The position numbers and the translations under genes are program-made. Of a stretch of 64,000 nucleotides of DNA, positions 44,748 through 53,081 are shown piece by piece (the stretch's first letter is position 1; every line of letters begins with the position of its first letter). The stretch lies in the NCBI GenBank assembly GCA_963978905.1, contig OZ022257.1:44154203-44218202 (forward strand). The letters are read 5' to 3'. A model generated the notes under the pieces. That model had not been told where the DNA came from. It worked only from the letters and a program-made list of their open reading frames with translations, and did no database searches. The stretch is from Trichostrongylus colubriformis. Taxonomy: Eukaryota; Nematoda; Chromadorea; Rhabditida; Trichostrongylidae.

Positions 44748-47238
44748 CGCCACTTCGGCACCGGGCGAGCGCGCGCAACCCGACCTCCCGCCCACTAACC
44801 CGCCGTTTTCCATTGACCTGTCTCGGGCTGAAGTTACCCCCGAACAGCGGAAGCAGCTCCTAGACTTGTTCTACGAATATCGCGATCGCATCTCAACTTC
44901 GTCGTACGATCTGGGCTCCTATGATCACACGAAAATAACTATCAAAACAACCACGGAAGTACCACCCTCGCGATATCGTCCCACCCGGATACCCGCCCGG
45001 TTCCAAAAAGAACTGGACGATCACATTAATAAGCTGCTCAAGTCTGGCCGGATCGTGGAAAGCGATACCCCGTGGCTCCATAATACGGTACTGGTCAAGA
45101 AGAAAGACGGCTCCCTTCGAGTATGTCTTGATTTCCGACCTCTCAATGACATCACCATACCGGACCGGTACCCCCTACCTCGTATTGAGGATCTCCTCGA
45201 GCGCGTAGCGGGTAAACGCTATTATACTTCTTTCGACCTAGCCTCGGGATACATGCAGCTGCTGCTCTCACCAGAGAGTCAAGCCAAATGTGGCTGGGCC
45301 ACTCACCGCGGGATCTATCAATTTGTTTACCTCCCCTTTGGGTTACGTAACGCCGGGGCTTACTTTTGCCGAGCAATGTCTCGCATATTGGCCGGCCTCG
45401 ACGACAATTGCTTGGCCTATCTAGACGACGTAGTTATTTTCGATAATGATTTTGATGCGCACCTTGGCTCTTTGCGCAAGGTCTTCGACCGCTTTCGCTA
45501 TTTCAACATCAAGATCTCCGGCAAGAAGCTCACGAGCATTGCCCAGTCTAAAATAACTTTCCTTGGGCACGAGCTCTCAGGCTCCTTCTATGCTCCGGCC
45601 GAGCGTAACATCTCCGCTATTAAGAACCTTCCGGCTCCAACATCGGCGCGGGGAGTCAAGAGTTTTCTTGGCATGGCAAATTTCTTTCGCAAATTTGTGA
45701 AAGACTTCGCCGCTATTGCGGCTCCATTGTACGCCCTTTGCAAGGAAAAGGCCCCCTTTATCTGGGGCGAACAGCAAGCCTCTGCATTCTCCCGCATAAA
45801 AGCGATCTTAACCAGCCGCCCATGTTTGGCCTTTCCGCAGGATAAGGAGTTCATATTACACACCGACGGCAGCAAAACGGCCGTGGGTGCGGCTCTTCTC
45901 CAAATTCAGACGCCCTTCCCCTCGCCAGTAGCTATTGGGTACTTCAGCAAAACCTTGTCCCTCTCACAGCAAAAATGGAGCCCCACTCACATAGAGCTAT
46001 TTGCTATTATATGCGCTCTCCGTTTTTTCCGGCCCACAATTTACGGCAATCGCACTCGCGTTCTATGCGATCATCAACCGCTTACTTTTCTACTGCGCCA
46101 CCGTAAACCAAATGATCGCTTGGCCCGCTGGGTAGTCGAGTTGCAAAGCTTCGACATCACCATCGAGTATCACAAGGGTACATCCAACGTAATAGCGGAT
46201 CATCTCAGTCGTAACTCCGACCCCGCCAATAGGTTCGTCGACAACACACCGGAAAGCGACGATGTTGTTGAATTTCCACGGTGCTTGTTACAGCGCCCCC
46301 AGCAGACAACGGCTCTCGTCACCCCACGGGACCAGGGAACCTCCTTGGCCCCACCGCTGTATGTTCGCCCTTACGACGTTCTTCTTGCGCAGAAAGAAGA
46401 CCCTCTATGCCGTGCCATCATGCACCTTCATGACACAGGCTCCCTCCCACCGGATATCCCAGCAGATTTGCGGGAGACATGCCATCTATGGGCAGATCGC
46501 TGCCTCATAAAAAAGAATGGGTGTCTTTACTACGCCGACCCGGACCGGGCACCATCCCGCGCAGTCATTTTCATCCCTGAGAAGCTACGCGAACCTATTT
46601 GTATGGCACTGCACGACAGCCCTACGGCAGGAGGTCATTTTGGATGGAAGAAAACTCTAGCCAAAGTATCCCGCCGATTCTTCTGGCCGTCTCTAAAGAG
46701 AGATGTCATCAACTTTGTCCGATCCTGTGAAGCTTGCCACCGCAAGCGACCACATCCGCTGTCCCGCGAACGTCTTATACCGGTGCACGCCGGTGCGGTT
46801 TTCGATAAGGTGTATCTCGACCTCAGCGGCCCGTACCATCAAACCCCCCGTCAAAACAAATACATAATCTGTCTCATTGACCACTTCACGAAATTTGTCA
46901 TCGCAGCGCCCTTAGGCGACTGCACCGCAGTCACGGTAGCTCACGCCATTATGACACACTGCATTCTTATTTTCGGCGCCATGTCAACCCTGGTGTCCGA
47001 CAACGCGTCCTACCTCAAAGGAGACCTTCTGACGGAGTTAGGCCAGCTGATGCGAATAGGACGCTACTTCACAGTCAGTCGGGAAATACGTCATCGGGAG
47101 GCGGGGTCTACCTGTCAAGAGGCGGAGCATAAGTGCGTTTGCTGGGTTTTGCGGCGTTTCTACAGCTCAGAATGGCGCTTTTTCACCGGGATTTCGCCGC
47201 AGATAGCCTTCTTAGGCCCAGGACTACCATGTGAGTGA
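44683..47238 (+). CDS. Pol: reverse transcriptase - RNase H - truncated integrase
   Basis: The frame is shifted by +1 relative to the first ORF and overlaps it by 65 bp (44683-44747), so expression probably needs frameshifting. The Ty3-type reverse transcriptase shows LVKKKDGSLRVCLDFRPLN, FDLASGYMQL, and YLDDVVIF (about 246). RNase H shows HTDGSKTAVGAALL, ELFAIICAL and LCDHQPL. Integrase has its HHCC zinc finger (HDSPTAGGHFGW...CEACHRKR, about 643-684), the first Asp (VYLDLSGPY, about 713) and the second Asp (VSDNASYL, about 772). The third catalytic residue (Glu), the C-terminal domain and the polypurine tract are absent, because the frame runs directly into LTR sequence at 47072 and stops there. 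The integrase is therefore inactive. Confidence 0.92.
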   Translation: MLLQRDPFSNCLTDRLWSRAFSATSAPGERAQPDLPPTNPPFSIDLSRAEVTPEQRKQLLDLFYEYRDRISTSSYDLGSYDHTKITIKTTTEVPPSRYRPTRIPARFQKELDDHINKLLKSGRIVESDTPWLHNTVLVKKKDGSLRVCLDFRPLNDITIPDRYPLPRIEDLLERVAGKRYYTSFDLASGYMQLLLSPESQAKCGWATHRGIYQFVYLPFGLRNAGAYFCRAMSRILAGLDDNCLAYLDDVVIFDNDFDAHLGSLRKVFDRFRYFNIKISGKKLTSIAQSKITFLGHELSGSFYAPAERNISAIKNLPAPTSARGVKSFLGMANFFRKFVKDFAAIAAPLYALCKEKAPFIWGEQQASAFSRIKAILTSRPCLAFPQDKEFILHTDGSKTAVGAALLQIQTPFPSPVAIGYFSKTLSLSQQKWSPTHIELFAIICALRFFRPTIYGNRTRVLCDHQPLTFLLRHRKPNDRLARWVVELQSFDITIEYHKGTSNVIADHLSRNSDPANRFVDNTPESDDVVEFPRCLLQRPQQTTALVTPRDQGTSLAPPLYVRPYDVLLAQKEDPLCRAIMHLHDTGSLPPDIPADLRETCHLWADRCLIKKNGCLYYADPDRAPSRAVIFIPEKLREPICMALHDSPTAGGHFGWKKTLAKVSRRFFWPSLKRDVINFVRSCEACHRKRPHPLSRERLIPVHAGAVFDKVYLDLSGPYHQTPRQNKYIICLIDHFTKFVIAAPLGDCTAVTVAHAIMTHCILIFGAMSTLVSDNASYLKGDLLTELGQLMRIGRYFTVSREIRHREAGSTCQEAEHKCVCWVLRRFYSSEWRFFTGISPQIAFLGPGLPCE

Positions 47239-47316
47239 CTTCTTCTAGGGATTTCTCCATTACCACATTACCCCTAATGCTGTCTTTAAGTGACGGACGT
47301 CTACTAACTAGATACG
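47072..47316 (+). repeat. 3' LTR, first part
   Basis: Matches 38738-38982 over 245 bp with a few substitutions. It abruptly ends at GATACG, where the helicase-bearing insert begins. Confidence 0.85.
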
Positions 47317-47549
47317 GTTTAATTACCCAAGTTTGAGATTACGCACTGCTATGAGTCTCAAGTCGTCCCAGGCCGAAGAGAGCACTATCGCTTCCCGTGA
47401 CGCCCAGAACAACGCGTCGTCACCACGTAGTGTAGCGGACGGGACAACTGCATCCCCCACATCGGTCTCATCCGGTATCAGGGCCTTCTGCCCATCAGTC
47501 TGACACATTCGATAAAAACTGCCGCTCACACCATCAACCAGAATCAGCC

Positions 47550-48326
47550 ATGGACGGCAGCTCAACCTCACCGCAGGCGGCAGGCACCTCAGCTGAAGGG
47601 ATTCATGCACCGCGATCTACGTCGTCATCACCAGCACCATCTTCAAGCCTTCAACAGTTATCACTGAACCCGCCGAACGTATCCGCTGAGGACGTCCAGG
47701 CCACTATAACGGCTCCCGTCCCGAAGCGGCCCCGGCCGGACGCCTTTTCGAACTATCGCGACGGTCCGCCTTCCAACAACCGACGCTCGCCTCCTCCAGT
47801 TCCGGCCGCTCCAGCAGTACAGCCTCGTCACTATGATGCTGTTCCATACCTCCAAGGGATCCAACCGCATCCGGCGCACTCCCCTCGATGGAAGGAGACG
47901 CCGCCAGACTACACCAACCGGTTTTCGCACCTTCATCCATGGGCGTCCTACATCGATCCTCGTCCTTCCTTCATCGATTTATCAGAGGACGTGGTCACCG
48001 CCGAAGCCCCAGGACATGTATATCGCCAGATTCCTTCAACAGGATACTTCGGCAGCCGCTTCATCCGTTCTCTTTTCCCACGACGCTTCATCGGCACTCC
48101 GTCACCAACGAACAGAGTACCACTGTTGGAAGCCATGCAGATTCAAGATATCATTGCTTTTCGCCAGCACGCGGTTCGACTTATGACCGAACTCCTCGAC
48201 CACCGCTTTCGCGACGACTCGGACGAACTCCAGACCTTGCCTAGAACGCCACCCGGAGCTCCCGCCACAAGGTTGCTTCCTCCGTGTCGGAAAAGGGGTC
48301 TTTCCTGTACTCTACCAAATTGTTAA
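47550..48326 (+). CDS. Pro/Ser-rich ORF upstream of the helicase
   Basis: 258 codons from ATG. Residues 1 to about 110 are low-complexity (Ser, Pro, Ala), with a basic PKRPRPD stretch resembling a nuclear localisation signal. The second half is more ordered (YFGSRFIRSLFPRRF, MQIQDIIAFRQHAVRLMTEL). It ends with a Cys-containing tail (PPCRKRGLSCTLPNC). No known domain is recognised. The helicase frame opens at 48187, inside this ORF, at +1, and has no ATG of its own near its start. The two may therefore be made as one fusion by frameshifting, or joined by splicing at the TTAACAG at about 48323-48329. Confidence 0.6.
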   Translation: MDGSSTSPQAAGTSAEGIHAPRSTSSSPAPSSSLQQLSLNPPNVSAEDVQATITAPVPKRPRPDAFSNYRDGPPSNNRRSPPPVPAAPAVQPRHYDAVPYLQGIQPHPAHSPRWKETPPDYTNRFSHLHPWASYIDPRPSFIDLSEDVVTAEAPGHVYRQIPSTGYFGSRFIRSLFPRRFIGTPSPTNRVPLLEAMQIQDIIAFRQHAVRLMTELLDHRFRDDSDELQTLPRTPPGAPATRLLPPCRKRGLSCTLPNC

Positions 48327-51000
48327 CAGGAACTATGGTCAAGGCGTGATTTTAGAAGCCAAAGATTTTTTTATCCCAGGACCAGACCATAGGGAGCTTC
48401 AATGTCTACCAATGACTCAAGAGTCTGTCAATTATATTACTCGTACCCGCGGATTCGACAAACATCTACTTTCCGTAAAAGACTTTGTTTGGGTCTTATC
48501 GCTTCGTCCTACACACAAGACGCTCAACACATGGGACCGTGAAACCGTCCTTCGTCGCTCGCGGATTCCCAGGTCATCGGTGCTCGATTCCGGCTACCCG
48601 TACTTAATCGTATTGGCGGTGAATCGACGGGGCCCCAACGCAGAAGTGAACAACATCCACGCGGCATTCGAAGGATCACGCGAAGCCGTCCGCGTTACTC
48701 AGTCCATCTGCGATTTTCCTTTGGATCAGGCCGAACGAGAGGACTTGCTTCTTGCCGACGTCCGACCGAACGTCTCTTGCGCAATGCGGTTTTCGCATAC
48801 GGCGATATCGGTGACCGCGCTCCAATATCTAACCAACGCCGTTCGCCGGTTTCTTCCCGCGCACCCGGACGAGGCCATCTTGCCACTACGAATCGAAAAA
48901 TGTCGTCCTGAGAGTATGGAGTGGGTACAAGAACGTTTGGGATCCTTCACCAGCTACGTCGAGCAACCTCGCTTAGCTCGCCGAAGAATGGCCCAGCTCT
49001 TTGCCATGGCCAGTGCAGCCCTCGCAGCACAAGCTACACTTGCCGAGGACAGGAGCACTCATCACGTTGCAGCCACCATCCCTAGTCTCGATAGTGTTCC
49101 TCTGCGCCTTTTCTTCGAACTACCAGCTATGACGGTAGAGGGCGGCTGGTCCCGTGGTCGCCAAGCAGATATTTGGATCGTCGATTCTAATGTGGTCCTG
49201 CGCACCAGAGTGGCTGGTGCAAGGTTCGCCATGGCCGATCAAGTGATTCGAGTTGAGCTGCACTCCATCCCACGCACGCATGACGTTCTTCGGAACACAG
49301 CACGACGTTATGGCGCCGTCGCCGAGGGAAGAGCAGACTTCAAACTCCCTATCTGCGTCCGCATCGCACGGGTCCCTACCGGCACGGACCCCGTGTTCGA
49401 GTTTCTCGCCCAGGACGATCTCGTCACGTCACCCCGGCCAGCGGAGCAGACCCTCGCTCACGCGATCCTTGACGCCGTCTACGCGAGTGCGCCTCGTCCG
49501 CCATCGTCCACACAGTCTTCTCCGGCACCAGTCGCTCCACCACTCGCCGTCCGGTACCGTTCTCGTACCATTCATTTTCGAGAGGACCAGGCACGGGCGG
49601 TCCAAAGGGGCACCGGCAACTCCCCGCTCCTTGCCATCCAGGCCGCTTTCGGCACGGGAAAAACCCTCGTAGGAGCTACCATCGCAGCCCGCGTATCCAC
49701 ACCGGGCCAGCTGGTCGTTGCCACGGCCACTACCAATGTCGCAGTGGCCCGCTTTGCGGAATCGTTGTTGGGCTTGGAGGAGTACCGTCATCGTATCACT
49801 GTACTTCGATTCGTCGCGGACACCGCTCTACAAGAAGGGACGCCCACGACTCAGGTGGATTTGCATAATATCCTCAAAGACCTTTTGGTCACTCATTCTG
49901 ACACACTTCAACCAGACGAACAGGAACGACTCGAACGCTATGCCCGCGGCCGCCGGCTTATTGAGCGAGTGCTATTCAACCCGGAGGCGACCTCATCCAT
50001 GACTGACGAGGAAAGAGAAGAATATAGGATAGCGGAGAATCAAAACTCCCGCGCCACAGAGCGAGCCGTAAAAATCATGTTTCGGGTCAGAAATCCCACG
50101 ATTCTCTGTATCACGGTATCATCTCTACTTAATACGACGAATCCCGGCGGCATTTTTCACGAGTCTCTCTTCGGCTGCCGCACCATCATAGCAGATGAAG
50201 CCTCACAGGTTCCCGAGCCTGCATTCGTGGCGCTAACCGCACACTTCCCGACGGCACGACAGATTTATATTGGGGATGTCTACCAACTTCAGCCCCACAC
50301 GCGTTCTTCTCGGTCGTCGTTGGCAGCGCGACTGGGAGGCAAGGGAGTCATGGATTTGCTGATGGCGAAGGACGTGCCCCTTGCACCCCTGACGACAACA
50401 TTTCGGGCACACCCTGCTCTGAATGAACTTCCTAACACACTCGTCTACGGAGGAACGTTGTCCAGCGGGACATCCGCTCGTCACCGAACCATGCTAACCG
50501 AACGACTGGCCCTCCCAAACTCGTCGCTCCCACTCGTCGTTGTCAATGTCGAAGGCCATTCCCGGATGTCTCACACTCAATCGCACTCGAACGAGGACGA
50601 AGCGAATTGCTGCATCGAGTTGGTCCGAGCTTTACTGGCCAAGAACATCTCCCCTGGCTCAACCGCCATCATAACCTTTTACAAGGACCAGACGCGCCTC
50701 CTCGAAAATCAAGCCGCGCGCCTCGGAGTTCGACTGCACACCGTAGACTCCGTACAGGGACACGAAATGGATATAGTGATAATCCTTACTACACGGACAC
50801 ACTTGGACCGCGCCTCGGGCGAATTTCTCGATGATATTCGGCGAATGAACGTCGCCATGACGCGATGCCGTCATGGCCAATTCATTTTGGGACACGTCGA
50901 CGCGCTTCGCTCACTAACCAACTGGGCGCGATTGCTGCGATGGGCAGCCGCACGGAACGTTGTCATTGAGCGTTCGGCTCTTCCGGATCTTTTCTCCTGA
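48187..51000 (+). CDS. UPF1-like superfamily 1 helicase
   Basis: Open from 48187 to TGA at 51000 (938 codons); the first ATG is only at about 48411. The N-terminal half (to about 49560) is unassigned. The C-terminal half is a full SF1 helicase core, numbered from 48346: Q-like and Walker A region (IQAAFGTGKTLVGATIAARV, about 430-449), motif Ia (TNVAVARFAESLL), motif II DEAS (IIADEASQVPEPAFV, about 616), motif III (IYIGDVYQLQPH, about 641), motif IV (TAIITFYKDQ), motif V (VDSVQGHEMDIVIILTTR, about 798) and motif VI (RRMNVAMTRCRHGQFILG, about 834). All catalytic residues are present, so an active ATP-dependent 5'-3' helicase is plausible. A UPF1 zinc domain is not seen. An intronless gene in an LTR suggests a mobile or retro-copied origin. 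Confidence 0.88.
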   Translation, partial: PNSSTTAFATTRTNSRPCLERHPELPPQGCFLRVGKGVFPVLYQIVNRNYGQGVILEAKDFFIPGPDHRELQCLPMTQESVNYITRTRGFDKHLLSVKDFVWVLSLRPTHKTLNTWDRETVLRRSRIPRSSVLDSGYPYLIVLAVNRRGPNAEVNNIHAAFEGSREAVRVTQSICDFPLDQAEREDLLLADVRPNVSCAMRFSHTAISVTALQYLTNAVRRFLPAHPDEAILPLRIEKCRPESMEWVQERLGSFTSYVEQPRLARRRMAQLFAMASAALAAQATLAEDRSTHHVAATIPSLDSVPLRLFFELPAMTVEGGWSRGRQADIWIVDSNVVLRTRVAGARFAMADQVIRVELHSIPRTHDVLRNTARRYGAVAEGRADFKLPICVRIARVPTGTDPVFEFLAQDDLVTSPRPAEQTLAHAILDAVYASAPRPPSSTQSSPAPVAPPLAVRYRSRTIHFREDQARAVQRGTGNSPLLAIQAAFGTGKTLVGATIAARVSTPGQLVVATATTNVAVARFAESLLGLEEYRHRITVLRFVADTALQEGTPTTQVDLHNILKDLLVTHSDTLQPDEQERLERYARGRRLIERVLFNPEATSSMTDEEREEYRIAENQNSRATERAVKIMFRVRNPTILCITVSSLLNTTNPGGIFHESLFGCRTIIADEASQVPEPAFVALTAHFPTARQIYIGDVYQLQPHTRSSRSSLAARLGGKGVMDLLMAKDVPLAPLTTTFRAHPALNELPNTLVYGGTLSSGTSARHRTMLTERLALPNSSLPLVVVNVEGHSRMSHTQSHSNEDEANCCIELVRALLAKNISPGSTAIITFYKDQTRLLENQAARLGVRLHTVDSVQGHEMDIVIILTTRTHLDRASGEFLDDIRRMNVAMTRCRHGQFILGHVDALRSLTNWARLLRWAAARNVVIERSALPDLFS

Positions 51001-51262
51001 GCACTTATATGGACCCACGGTAAGCGACACCCTCCTACCCTTGTCGCTCCACTTTCTATAAAGTCGTTTCAGGGCACAGCTATCTCCTGAAAATTCACGC
51101 CAGCAATCACTCAGTCCATCATTTCGATCCACCTATTTTCGACATCAACATCTTTCTCCTCTCGCCTTTTTTTAATTTTCTCTACTTTCAAGGTACGTCC
51201 GCACGCCGTTCGGTCTTCCGTTTTACCTCGTCCGAGGACGGACGTTTTTGGGAAAGGGGGAG

Positions 51263-51564
51263 GTGTAAGAGCTGTAAGAGCTCTGGGTTGTAAGCAATCA
51301 ATGCCGTCATTAGCGACGGTACGCTGCTCCTCCGATTCACTGATCACGCGAGCTGATTACAGGAGGACGGCCGAGAATCGACGCGAGGAACGGCATAAGG
51401 ATACCCCGCGGACGCCAGGAATGGTTGCTCACCGGACTCCCTGCCGAGACGACAGCCCCGCCAAGCCTCGGGCCCGGACGCCCTCCAGCCTCGTGTATTC
51501 CTCTGTATGGCTAATAAACTATTCATTCCCATTCCTGTAGTCTGGCATTATAGATACATAACTG
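51263..51564 (+). repeat. 3' LTR, second part
   Basis: Matches 38986-39287 over 302 bp almost exactly, including the AATAAA signal and the end TAGATACATAACTG. The flank then changes to TATTCTACTC. Confidence 0.88.
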
Positions 51565-52126
51565 TATTCTACTCTTCCTGATTGCCTGATTGTCTAATCG
51601 ATACATTTTTTGTTCTCTCCTGCCTAATCGATACAAATCTTAATCTTTCCGCCTGATTGTCTGACATCGAAAACTCTGAAGAGAATAGCTCCCACAAATA
51701 ACAATGAATTACAGACGCAAGTAGAGATTGAAAGACCGGTCTATAGCGATACGAATCGAACATGCTCTTTTCATGAGAGAAGTTCACCACCGTAATCCCC
51801 TACAAGCTCTGAGTGTCTTTTCTCTACCAATAAGCTGATGTCCTGAAGCAACGCTTCACTCCATTGAGCGGTAGACCGATCAACTTACATATCAACACGC
51901 CGCCGCATCAGGTTATTCAAGAGGGATAACAATTATGTCATTTTAAGGGATTTTCCGGGTCCTCCATCCTTTTTCCTTCAACCGATATGCCTCCTCCCCT
52001 TATAGCGGCCAACGGTCTGCTGTTTATGTGAATGTGGCAAGTGGCTTACTTTATGCTGAAAAGATCCCTCTTCTTTTTCTTTGGAGGCCTGGAACAGACA
52101 TTTTAGACCCTCGAAATAGAAAGTTA
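51565..52126. other. No gene; short repeated words
   Basis: Right flank of the LTR element. CTAATCGATACA recurs at about 51594 and 51624, and GCCTGATTGTCT twice. No exon is recognised. Confidence 0.45.
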
Positions 52127-52366
52127 CTAATGGAAGGAAGGGACCAACTGCGTCTCTGAGCTCTCATCGTAAATATCCTCCGTGGTGCTTGGTTCAGTGG
52201 ATGCCACAGATGGCACGCTGCCTTCCCCTGTGGTCATTGCGTCTACCTGAGATGGTGTAGGTTTACGGGGTATCAAACACATTACATTACGAAGACAGCT
52301 TGGACTCACTGTGGTTATAAAGAAGATGCATACAAGCAATATACTTGTCGAGAGGAATAACCTCAT
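52127..52366 (-). CDS. Small secreted protein, unknown
   Basis: A 79-codon frame from ATG to TAG. Residues 1 to about 22 form a typical signal peptide (MRLFLSTSILLVCIFFITTV) with a plausible cleavage after SPS. The mature part is about 55 residues with two Cys (CLRNVMC) and a Thr/Ser/Glu-rich acidic tail. Short secreted proteins of this kind are common in parasitic nematodes. It might instead be the first exon of a larger gene. No homologous family is recognised. Confidence 0.45.
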   Translation of the reverse strand: MRLFLSTSILLVCIFFITTVSPSCLRNVMCLIPRKPTPSQVDAMTTGEGSVPSVASTEPSTTEDIYDESSETQLVPSFH

Positions 52367-52656
52367 ACGACGACTCTAGAGGCTACTTGGAGTAAAAATG
52401 AAAGGGAAGGCGGGGTTATTTTTTTGATAGGAGTATCATCCAAACGAATGGATTTCAGATGCGACTTCGATGTGCTAAGTTGTATTTTTGTTTTGTTGAA
52501 AGACTCTGAGCGATATTTGGGTTTCCACTGATGCATGTGTCACGAAATGTGCTTATTGATCAATATTGTGCTTTTGACGTTAACTCCCCATTCATCTTCC
52601 CTACAATTTCACCTTGTTTGAGATTCATTTTACTCTACCAATGAAGATCTCTGATG

Positions 52657-52703
52657 ACCAATAAGTAAAACACTCATGAAGTAGGTAAGTAAACAAAAAA
52701 TGA
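52657..52703 (+). repeat. 47-bp direct repeat, left copy
   Basis: Identical to 61562-61608 (starts ACCAATAAGTAAAACACTCA, ends AAACAAAAAATGA). It marks the left border of the AT-rich island. Confidence 0.92.
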
Positions 52704-52778
52704 TTCGTTTCACCCCTTCATCAAACGAATCATTAGTGTGATCATCCTCTGGGGATCTTCAGTGATTGGAGGATGATC
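52700..52778. repeat. Two consecutive perfect hairpins at the left end
   Basis: Stem 1: ATGATTCGTTT (52700-52710) with AAACGAATCAT (52723-52733), 11 bp, 12-base loop. Stem 2: GATCATCCTC (52740-52749) with GAGGATGATC (52769-52778), 10 bp. They lie downstream of the PLE stop codon in its 3' untranslated region, where RNA structure could guide priming or end formation. Confidence 0.85.
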
Positions 52779-53081
52779 GGATATAATATGTGTTAGATGA
52801 CTTGTCTTAGGATATGAGGAATAGAGGAATAATGAAATTAAACGAATTTCGACATGGAGATATTTCGAATAAAATAGTTGGGAGGTGTGAAAATATTTGT
52901 AAGATATGACAAAGAAATCACTTGTCCTAAAATTACGGTAGGTTACTGTATGATAGTCAGCATTCTGATGTGTACATAAATAGCAATGGAGCAGATAAAT
53001 GTTGGATAGTGTTCTATTGCGTATAATTGGGCGTCGGATAAAATATTGTATAATAGATATGAAAAAGTTTAACAGAAAAAA
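52779..53081 (-). other. 3' untranslated region of the PLE gene
   Basis: AT-rich, no frames; lies between the PLE stop codon and the terminal hairpins. Confidence 0.5.

Larger units (their letters stand above)
47317..51262 (+). mobile_element. 3.9-kb helicase-bearing unit inside the 3' LTR
   Basis: A 3946-bp segment lies between the two LTR parts and replaces only TAT of the intact 5' LTR (38983-38985). It begins GTTTAATTACCC and ends GGGAAAGGGGGAG. No terminal inverted repeat, target duplication or Helitron end (TC...CTRR) is visible. It carries two overlapping GC-rich ORFs without introns. It could be a separate mobile unit, or captured cargo of the retrotransposon family. Confidence 0.65.
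38738..51564 (+). mobile_element. Ty3-type LTR retrotransposon with envelope-like domain
   Basis: The 5' LTR (38738-39287), a Gag-envelope-protease ORF (40656-44747), a pol ORF (44683-47238) and a split 3' LTR (47072-47316 plus 51263-51564) define the element. Its coding part is far more GC-rich than the flanks. The LTRs differ by only a few bases, so it is a recent insertion. However, the integrase is truncated and the 3' LTR carries a 3.9-kb insert, so this copy is defective. No target-site duplication could be recognised at the outer borders. Confidence 0.9.

Noticed and set aside
47317..51262. Helicase unit as a Helitron
   Set aside because: The helicase is UPF1-like SF1 rather than PIF1-like, no Rep HUH motif is present, and the ends lack TC and CTRR.
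52651..52657. CTGATGA next to the left direct repeat as a hammerhead core
   Set aside because: No GAAA box or stem II lies at the right distance, and the right direct repeat lacks CTGATGA.
52700..52733. TTTGATGA...GAAAC on the minus strand within hairpin 1 as a hammerhead
   Set aside because: The first core base is wrong, stem II cannot form, and the flanks pair with each other as a simple hairpin.
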